Made by a program: the position numbers and the translations under genes | Notes under the pieces: model-generated | Seen by the model: the letters and a program-made list of their open reading frames with translations, nothing else | Database searches by the model: none | What the model was told of the DNA's origin: nothing | Shown here: positions 58,363 to 64,000 of the stretch, one piece after another | Layout: each line of letters opens with the position of its first letter | Position numbering within the stretch: position 1 is the first letter of the stretch | DNA from: Desulfobacteraceae bacterium | Lineage (GTDB): Bacteria > Desulfobacterota > Desulfobacteria > Desulfobacterales > UBA5852 | Assembly (NCBI GenBank): GCA_014237395.1 | Contig: JABZFP010000036.1 | Location: forward strand, 19,223-83,222 | Reading direction: 5' to 3' | DNA length: 64,000 bases

Positions 58363-59166
58363 TCACGTGGTGCCGGTTTGGCTTGCAAGGCAGCTGCGGC
58401 AGAAGGTTTGAAGGGCGTCCAGGTAGGGCGTCATTCCGCGCAGAAAAATATCGTTGTGATTGGCGCCGGGGATTTTGACGTGCCGCTTGTTCTGGGACGG
58501 GGATGCCGCGAAGAGGGTTTCACTGTCAGTGTAAGGAATAATGTGGTCATACTCGGCGTGAATAATCAGGGTGGGGCCGGCATAGGCTTTGATTTTTTCC
58601 AGGTTGGCAAAACCGGCCGCTTCGTTGAAGCCGATCTGCTCCAGGTCAATGCCCAGCAGCCGCAGCAGGGGGGCGGCATAGGCGAAGGCGCTTTCGAGAA
58701 TGAGGCCGTGGATGCGATCCGGGTAAGCGGCGGCCAGTTCCAGCACGGAAGCGCTGCCCAACGAACGGCCCATGAGGATCAGTGGACCGGAATAACGGTG
58801 CTGGTGGAGCCAGTCTTCGCAAAAGGGAAGGATGCGGTGGCAATCCGTCATCATGGCCGCGACACTGGGGCTACCGCTGGAACGTCCGTAGCCGCGGTAG
58901 TCCACGGCCAGCAGGTTGATGCCCAGGGAATTATAAAGGGGCCCGAGATCATCGTAATCCGCCACGATTTCACCGTTGCCGTGGAAAAAAAGGATGGTGG
59001 GGCCGTCGACGGGCCCCATGTGGGCGCGGGCGCCGATGGTGTGGTCCTTTCCGACGGGAATGCTGATATCACGACCTGATCCGGCGCCGGCCGTTTCGCG
59101 ACGTGGATGAAACAGAACGGACAGGACATCCGGGCTATCCAGTATCGAATAATCAGGAGATATCAT
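58363..59166 (-). CDS. Alpha/beta hydrolase
   Basis: A 267-residue alpha/beta hydrolase with oxyanion loop FFHGNGEIVADYDDLG, DYRGYGRSSG, nucleophile in MGRSLGSASVLELA, acid in HAEYDHIIPY and histidine in GANHNDIF. It resembles the ABHD13/BEM46-like family of serine hydrolases. No signal peptide is visible. Substrate unknown. The ATG at 59166 has a GGAGC stretch upstream; the neighbours on this strand (thioredoxin-like lipoprotein, MFS) are separate. Confidence 0.83.
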   Translation of the reverse strand: MISPDYSILDSPDVLSVLFHPRRETAGAGSGRDISIPVGKDHTIGARAHMGPVDGPTILFFHGNGEIVADYDDLGPLYNSLGINLLAVDYRGYGRSSGSPSVAAMMTDCHRILPFCEDWLHQHRYSGPLILMGRSLGSASVLELAAAYPDRIHGLILESAFAYAAPLLRLLGIDLEQIGFNEAAGFANLEKIKAYAGPTLIIHAEYDHIIPYTDSETLFAASPSQNKRHVKIPGANHNDIFLRGMTPYLDALQTFCRSCLASQTGTT

Positions 59167-59256
59167 AGGGTTTCCATTGCTCCTTTCCGCTATCCACCTG
59201 CCACCGCCACCCCTGGGTTGAGCCTGCCGGTGCCGTCGTGCGCCCGTTTGAAACCT

Positions 59257-59868
59257 TCAGGGTTGGGGTTTTTCAAGGCCTGACAGCCGGATGACACGGG
59301 CCAGAAATTCGTCGACGTTTCCCATGCCGCCCGGGGCGTGCATGAAGCGCCGCAGCCTACCGTCCGGCTCCCAAACGAAACCGACAAACGTTGGGGTCTG
59401 TCGGATCTCCAACTGGCGTGCAATATCGCGGCTGCGGTCGGGAAAAAGAGGAAACGGCACGACGAATGATTTGCGGAATTGATTCACTTCGAACGCGGTA
59501 TTGCGGACCCCGATGCCGATCAATTTAATGCGGTCTTTGAGATACAGATCCGAGGCGATGCTGTGGTAAAGGCGATTGACGTTGGGGGCTTCTCGCTGGC
59601 AATGCGGGCAGTAAAAATCAAAGACTTCAATGATCAGAACCCGGGTTTGAATGTCGTTTAGCGCAAAGGGTTCGGTTGTTTTGACACCGAGATAGTCTTG
59701 TTGCACGGGATCGGTCAGGGGCGGCAGCATAATGGTCGTGCTCGGACCATTGGATGCGGTCGTTGCCGGGGCGGGAACGTGGGGTGTTGCGGTGGCGCAC
59801 CCCACAATGATCAGCACGGCCATCATGGCTGTCAGGCGTTTGTTGCTATGTGGCCCGTTCTCGTTCAA
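59257..59868 (-). CDS. Thioredoxin-like periplasmic lipoprotein
   Basis: A 203-residue redoxin. The N-terminus has a lipobox (LIIVGC) after a short hydrophobic stretch, so the protein is probably a lipoprotein. The thioredoxin fold carries a CPHC active site in FDFYCPHCQREAPNVNRL and the cis-proline loop QTPTFVGFV. It resembles TlpA/DsbE-type disulfide reductants. The start is a TTG at 59868 with GGGAG six bases upstream; a later ATG pair (MMAVLIIVGC) could also be used. Targets might be c-type cytochromes, but no cytochrome maturation genes lie nearby. Confidence 0.83.
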   Translation of the reverse strand: MNENGPHSNKRLTAMMAVLIIVGCATATPHVPAPATTASNGPSTTIMLPPLTDPVQQDYLGVKTTEPFALNDIQTRVLIIEVFDFYCPHCQREAPNVNRLYHSIASDLYLKDRIKLIGIGVRNTAFEVNQFRKSFVVPFPLFPDRSRDIARQLEIRQTPTFVGFVWEPDGRLRRFMHAPGGMGNVDEFLARVIRLSGLEKPQP

Positions 59869-59974
59869 ATGTCACTCCCGCGTGCGCATTTTCCCCCGGC
59901 GGCGGACGAAAGCGGAACCGCCTGAAAGCGCCAAGCGCAGCAATAATAGAGGGTTGGAGCGTGCTTGGCAAGGG

Positions 59975-61207
59975 CTAATCCGGTTGCCGGTGGTGATCCG
60001 GCGTCGTCCGCAGTCCGATTGCCAATGCCCATGCTGCCAGTGCGCAAAGAAAAGCGGATAGCAGCGCTACGGCTGTTGCGCCGTGCCAAACCCAGAGAAA
60101 CCCACCCGTGATGGCACCGGCCATTCGCCCCATGCCGGCAACCGCCAGCATGCCGGACATCATGGTGGCGCGCTGGTCGGGAAGAATTTCGGTGGCCATG
60201 GAAAGGGCGGTAACGAAGGTAAACTCGACCGCGATGAAAAGGGCTAAAAGCCCGGTCAGGGCAAAGGGCAGGGAGATCGCCGTCCAGGGCAGCGCAATAT
60301 AGGCGATCATACTCAACCCGATGCCCGTGAGAAGAGCGCGTGGCTTGCCCATGCGGTCTGCCAGTCCGACGGTCAAAAATTCGCCGCACAATTCGGCGAT
60401 GCCGATCACGCTGCTGCCCAATCCCAATTGGGTGATGCTCAGATGGAAATTTTTCTCCAGCCAGGCGCCGTAGATGACAAAGATGCCGTCGTTGGCCATA
60501 CTGACCAGAAATGCCACTACCAGCATGGTGCGTGCTGTTCGGCTTCGATAGAGCCGCCCCCAGGCGCGCCGAAGATCGGCGGTGCCGGGTCGACCGGAAG
60601 GCACCGTCAATTCAGGGGGCAGCCGCAAAGCGATCAGAACCATTCCCACAAGAGCGGCCATACCCATTACCGCAAAAGGCGCCCGCCATCCTTGCCAGGC
60701 AATCAAAAACCCGACCAACGGAATACCGATCAATGTGCTGGCCGCCCAACTGGTTTCGATCAAGCCGATGGCCAGACCGCGTTTTTCGTAAGGCACCCTT
60801 TCACCGACATAGGCTTGAATGGCGGGATCGAATATGTTCTTTCCCAGACCGGCCAGAAAAAGGGCGATCAGCACGACGGCAAAAAATGGAAGGCTGGCGG
60901 CTGCCAGCATACCGACCGCCAGCAGGAAGAGCCCCAACAGCATCATGAAGCGATACCCCAGTCGATCGGCAAAAGGACCGAAGAACAGGGCCAGCAAGCC
61001 ACTGGCCTGGTTGACGGCGATCATCGAGGTGATATGGGTAAGGGGCACGCCCATGGCGCGGCTCAGGGCGGGGGCGAAGGGGTAGGCAAACCGTCTGGCG
61101 GTATTCAGGACCAGGCGGCAAACACCGGTCAAGAGCAGGTCGAATACCAGCGATTGTCTGCGGTTGCGGCTATCCGTGTGTCGGCCGTTATAAGGGACCA
61201 CGGTCAT
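59975..61207 (-). CDS. MFS transporter
   Basis: A 410-residue major facilitator protein with about 12 membrane segments. Motif A-like FFGPFADRLGYRFMMLLG follows the second helix, and a repeat VGLADRMGKPRALLTG appears in the second half. It resembles drug or metabolite exporters, with no clear substrate. The frame extends to 61345, but the ATG at 61207 gives a normal N-terminus; an AGGGAG lies directly before it, so a GTG two codons in is also possible. It is divergent from the TetR gene, which probably regulates it. Confidence 0.86.
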   Translation of the reverse strand: MTVVPYNGRHTDSRNRRQSLVFDLLLTGVCRLVLNTARRFAYPFAPALSRAMGVPLTHITSMIAVNQASGLLALFFGPFADRLGYRFMMLLGLFLLAVGMLAAASLPFFAVVLIALFLAGLGKNIFDPAIQAYVGERVPYEKRGLAIGLIETSWAASTLIGIPLVGFLIAWQGWRAPFAVMGMAALVGMVLIALRLPPELTVPSGRPGTADLRRAWGRLYRSRTARTMLVVAFLVSMANDGIFVIYGAWLEKNFHLSITQLGLGSSVIGIAELCGEFLTVGLADRMGKPRALLTGIGLSMIAYIALPWTAISLPFALTGLLALFIAVEFTFVTALSMATEILPDQRATMMSGMLAVAGMGRMAGAITGGFLWVWHGATAVALLSAFLCALAAWALAIGLRTTPDHHRQPD

Positions 61208-61442
61208 CTCCCTGGTGTTCGCGGATGAGCGTTGGCTGAACAATTGGCCGTAGGTAGCGGTTCGCGCCGGGAAATGCAACCCTGGGTGTTGGCAGTCAGT
61301 CCCCCTGCTGATGCCCCCACCGATTAAATTTGGGCTCTGACGCACGGGTGGTATTTTAACGGACCCATGCCGAAATGCTCAAATCGGCCGAAACAGCGAC
61401 GATTTTACGACTTGCATTCATGAGTGAGATGTTTTAATTTCC

Positions 61443-61458
61443 ACTTAAACTCTTAAGT
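61443..61458. promoter_or_regulatory. Inverted repeat, candidate TetR operator
   Basis: ACTTAA (61443-61448) and TTAAGT (61453-61458) form a perfect palindrome around ACTC in the divergent gap between the MFS and TetR genes. TetR-type regulators bind such sites next to their own genes. A possible -35 (TTGCAT near 61412) lies close by. Confidence 0.45.
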
Positions 61459-61532
61459 TGCACTAAAGCCAACGCATGGCTGAATTGGTTGTTGGCGATC
61501 ACCCTTATTTTTCGACCATGGGGATCCTATCG

Positions 61533-62111
61533 ATGGGAAAGAAAAAAAATCTGATCGACACGGCTGTCAGGCTGTTTGCCGAGCAAGGCTACGACGGTAC
61601 GACAACGCTGCAGATTTCACGTGAAGCGGGTGTAACCGAGCCCCTCATTTACTATCATTTCAGGGGCAAGGAAGAATTGTTTACCCATATTTTAAATGGG
61701 GCTTTCGATGAATACGTGGGGCGCCTGGAAGCGCTTCCCCGGGATACCCCCAACGAATTCGTTAAAATAGAAAATCTGATCCATGCCACGCAGCAAGCGG
61801 TTGAAGAAATGCCCCGGCGGACCCGGCTGGTGATGAGTTCCTGCCCGGCGCGCATCAAAGACCCCGATCATGTATGCTATAGCCGAATGGTCGGGATCTA
61901 TGAGTGGCATTATGATTATCTGACGCGTTGCCTGGAAGCCGGCATGGCCAGCGGCGAGTTTTGTGACGTCCCGGTGGCGGAAACCGCCTACGTACTGATT
62001 TCGATGATCAATGGGATGAGCCGGCAGCACTCTCTGCTAAAGGGGCGCGGAATTCTGGAAGCCCGCAATGCCGCGGTTGCATTTTGTCGACGCAGTCTAC
62101 TGGCACGATGA
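61533..62111 (+). CDS. TetR/AcrR family transcriptional regulator
   Basis: A 192-residue regulator with the N-terminal TetR helix-turn-helix (LIDTAVRLFAEQGYDGTTTLQISREAGVTEPLIYYHFRGKEELF) and a helical ligand domain of about 140 residues. The ATG at 61533 follows a GGGGA at about eight bases; in-frame ATGs at 61476 and 61518 would add up to 19 residues. It probably represses itself and the divergent MFS gene; the inverted repeat at 61443 is the likely operator. Confidence 0.88.
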   Translation: MGKKKNLIDTAVRLFAEQGYDGTTTLQISREAGVTEPLIYYHFRGKEELFTHILNGAFDEYVGRLEALPRDTPNEFVKIENLIHATQQAVEEMPRRTRLVMSSCPARIKDPDHVCYSRMVGIYEWHYDYLTRCLEAGMASGEFCDVPVAETAYVLISMINGMSRQHSLLKGRGILEARNAAVAFCRRSLLAR

Positions 62112-62231
62112 AACCGCTGCAGGGCGTGCCATGGCCAATCCCATGCTCATGGATTCACAACGATTGCGGCAGACAGCGGCCGGACGCCTCGTGATCAGGG
62201 GGCCGCAAGGAGTCTGCTCGGGAGGACGATC

Positions 62232-63020
62232 ATGGTCCGAAAACCTGCATTATTGATGGCCGGTCTGATGTTGTTGGGAGCAACAAGCTGCGTATCCAGG
62301 GGGCAGTACACTGAATTGCAGCAATCCATGGCGGCGGAGCAGGATCGATCGCTGAGGGCGCAGCAATCCCTGGAAGAGCGGATTGACGTGTTGACGGGCG
62401 ATATCCTTCAACTGCGGGAAACGAATGAAAATTTGGAACGACGGCACGAGAATGTGCTGGAGATCAACAATCAACTGCATGAAGAAGTGCTCCAACTGGA
62501 ATATCGGTTGAAAAAAAGTGAAACGATCATTCAAACACAGGAGAAAGTGATCGAGGACTTCAGCCAGGCGCGGAAAAAAATTGAGTCTGATTTGCGCGAT
62601 CAAATTGAGGCTAAAGATGTCATGATCGAAGAGATGGAAGGGAAGCTGAAGGTCACGTTTGTGGATAAAATTCTCTTCAGTACGGGGAGTGACCAAATCA
62701 ATCAACCGGGCCGTGCGGCGTTGCTTAAGATTGCCGAATCCCTGAAGGACGGGGCTTTCAAGCAGATTGTCGTGGAAGGCCATACGGACGATGTGCCCAT
62801 CGGGCCGGCGCTGGCGGATCGGTTTCCTTCAAATTGGGAGCTTTCAGCCGCTCGCGCGATTGCCGTTGTTCGTTTTTTGGAGGAAAAGGCCGGTTTGGAT
62901 CCGACCCGATTGGCGGCGAATGCTTACAGCTTTCATCGCCCGCTGGCATCCAACGAGAAGGAAAGCGGGCGCAGCAAAAATCGACGGATTGAAATCATAT
63001 TGGCGCCGTTAAACCCATGA
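62232..63020 (+). CDS. OmpA-family lipoprotein with coiled coil
   Basis: A 262-residue outer-membrane-type lipoprotein. A signal peptide ends in the lipobox LLGATSC (Cys20). Residues 25-140 are a long coiled coil (SLEERIDVLTGDILQLRETN, ENVLEINNQLHEEVLQLEYR, KKSETIIQTQEKVIEDF). The C-terminal OmpA-like domain binds peptidoglycan: VDKILFSTGSDQINQPGRAAL, VVEGHTDDVPI and WELSAARAIAVVRFL, RSKNRRIEI. Similar proteins anchor the outer membrane or serve as MotB-like stators; no flagellar genes are present. GGAGGAC precedes the ATG. Confidence 0.9.
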   Translation: MVRKPALLMAGLMLLGATSCVSRGQYTELQQSMAAEQDRSLRAQQSLEERIDVLTGDILQLRETNENLERRHENVLEINNQLHEEVLQLEYRLKKSETIIQTQEKVIEDFSQARKKIESDLRDQIEAKDVMIEEMEGKLKVTFVDKILFSTGSDQINQPGRAALLKIAESLKDGAFKQIVVEGHTDDVPIGPALADRFPSNWELSAARAIAVVRFLEEKAGLDPTRLAANAYSFHRPLASNEKESGRSKNRRIEIILAPLNP

Positions 63021-63125
63021 ATGACCGCATGGCTGAGAATCTTTTTCGGTGAGACGGTCCTTTGCGGCCATGCCATATCGGGGTGGCCTATACTCCCCTC
63101 AACGCCTGGTAATTAGGAGACACTT

Positions 63126-63395
63126 TTGACGACACCTCATGATCCTGCACCAAAGAAGAAACGGTTGACCTTTGGAGGCCTGTTTTTCCACATTCTGTTT
63201 TCCGCGGATACCTGGCGGGTTGCTATTGGTTTAGCCCTGGCTGTCATTCTGGCGCCGCATCTGCTTGCTTTTGATCGCACGGGCATCGGACGCTATGTGA
63301 TGTTTATCACGGTTGTGGTCGTCGTTTGGGCATTGTCGAAGGTTCCCGGCCATTGGATAGCCCGCCAGATGCGACTGTTGTTTCCAGGCAGATAA
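63126..63395 (+). CDS. Small two-helix inner-membrane protein, unknown
   Basis: An 89-residue protein starting with a TTG at 63126 (AGGAG six bases upstream). Membrane segments lie at about residues 26-46 and 55-74 (VAIGLALAVILAPHLLAF; YVMFITVVVVVWALSKVPG), with basic loops at both ends. I recognise no family. It stands 105 bases after the OmpA-like gene and may share its transcript. Confidence 0.65.
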   Translation: MTTPHDPAPKKKRLTFGGLFFHILFSADTWRVAIGLALAVILAPHLLAFDRTGIGRYVMFITVVVVVWALSKVPGHWIARQMRLLFPGR

Positions 63396-63830
63396 GGTCT
63401 GGTCACGCATGCCAATTCCCGTGTCACCCAACCTGGCCCCCAGTGGATGCCATTGGCGAGGGCGAGGGTGATTGCCTGCAGCGCTTAAGCCTCCAACATG
63501 CTGATATCGTAAGGCTTGGTCGCCGCGCTGAAACCATTATTCCAAAATACCGCAATAGCGCCATCCGTCTCGGACACCAGCGGCGCATCTCTTCAGGAAC
63601 CGTTGCGTGAGGTGCCCCGGGCTCCTGTCGCGCCATTTGGTTGGAAGACATCGGTCATCATTTATGGTGTCGCTCCCGAAGGCTGTATTGACACTTAAGT
63701 CGCTGAATTCTATAGTGCCTTGAAGTTGTGACACGGTGCAGGCTTGGCGGCCAACCAAACCCTATTCCAAATCCGGATTGAAGCGATCGGGATTTCATTA
63801 CCATCATTCTGGTAACACCGCGATTGTTGA
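63396..63830. other. Gene-poor stretch, no feature supported
   Basis: This 435-base stretch shows no protein-like reading frame on either strand; the short frames present have arginine-rich, low-quality translations. I see no tRNA, terminator or clear promoter. It precedes the start of the sigma-54 activator at the right edge and presumably contains its control region. Confidence 0.6.
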
Positions 63831-64000
63831 ATGCCGCTTATGGCAGACGGTGTTTCGAGGGATTATTTCGTGTCGGATATCGATATCGAGGGGATCGTCG
63901 GTGAGAGTGCGGCCATGCGCCGTTTGTTCGGTGTGATGGGCCGGGTCAGCGGCAGCGACAGCACGATTTTGATCAACGGCGAGACCGGCACCGGCAAGGG
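63831..64000 (+). CDS. Sigma-54-dependent activator (N-terminal fragment)
   Basis: The gene runs off the right edge after about 56 codons. The visible part reads FVSDIDIEGIVGESAAMRRLF, VSGSDSTILINGETGTGKG: the start of an AAA+ sigma-54 interaction domain with Walker A GETGTGKG. Almost no sensor domain precedes it, so this would be a PspF-like activator lacking a receiver. Starts at 63831, 63840 or a GTG at 63870 are all in frame. It is the second sigma-54 activator in the window. Confidence 0.8.
   Translation, partial: MPLMADGVSRDYFVSDIDIEGIVGESAAMRRLFGVMGRVSGSDSTILINGETGTGK

Noticed and set aside
1..64000. CRISPR arrays, insertion sequences, integrases, tRNA genes, rRNA genes
   Set aside because: Looked for direct repeats, transposase motifs and T-loop patterns on both strands; nothing convincing was seen.

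Overview
The window reads as chromosome of a Gram-negative, anaerobic, sulfate-reducer-like bacterium of the Desulfobacterota, probably near Desulfosarcina or Desulfococcus. This placement is inferred from gene content: an lptC-lptA-lptB-rpoN cluster, a four-subunit ferredoxin-dependent 2-oxoacid oxidoreductase, a DUF39 homocysteine-forming protein, a DUF4911-miaB pair and many sigma-54 elements. GC content looks moderately high throughout and nearly all the DNA is coding. I see no insertion sequence, prophage, CRISPR array, rRNA or tRNA.

Layout. 1-2401 (minus): start of rpoN and the LptB/LptA/LptC lipopolysaccharide transport genes. About 2700-2866 (plus): a structured RNA resembling 6S RNA. 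2929-10165 (plus): M23 peptidase, DUF39, thpR, recA, alaS. 10404-15736 (minus): plsB, a MurU-AmgK fusion and a plant-type dapB in one unit. 16211-17768: a small membrane protein with its own promoter and terminator, then a NamZ-type muramidase (DUF1343) on the minus strand. 18048-21494 (plus): a P-loop ATPase followed by the 2-oxoacid:ferredoxin oxidoreductase. 21664-26489 (plus): hisC, cmk, rpsA, sppA. 26549-27157 (minus): a YrdC/YciO-family gene. 27321-32531 (plus): a terminator-bearing leader, guaB and dnaE.

32560-49271 (minus) is the largest unit: a complete MSHA-like type IV pilus locus. In transcription order it encodes a PilM/PilN fusion, PilO-like and MshK-like proteins, secretin MshL, an MshM ATPase with added LysM and SPOR-like regions, MshE with a c-di-GMP-type MshEN domain, MshG, a membrane-anchored sigma-54 activator, two tandem major-type pilins, three minor pilins, a large MshP/MshQ-like protein and a PilT-like ATPase. 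A near-consensus sigma-70 promoter precedes the assembly genes. A -24/-12 site precedes the pilins, directly after the sigma-54 activator gene, so pilin supply may be controlled separately from the machine.

49368-64000 holds RNase Z, a small unknown protein, recJ, DUF4911-miaB-bifunctional nuclease, a receiver-only response regulator, an M29 aminopeptidase, two alpha/beta hydrolases, a thioredoxin-like lipoprotein, an MFS transporter divergent from a TetR regulator, an OmpA-type lipoprotein, a small membrane protein and the start of a second sigma-54 activator.

The best leads are the guaB leader (possible attenuator or riboswitch), the sigma-54 and c-di-GMP control of the MSHA-like pilus, the fused MurU-AmgK enzyme near NamZ, and the P-loop ATPase tied to the oxidoreductase. 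All functions are read from sequence motifs and family knowledge; no database search was run.
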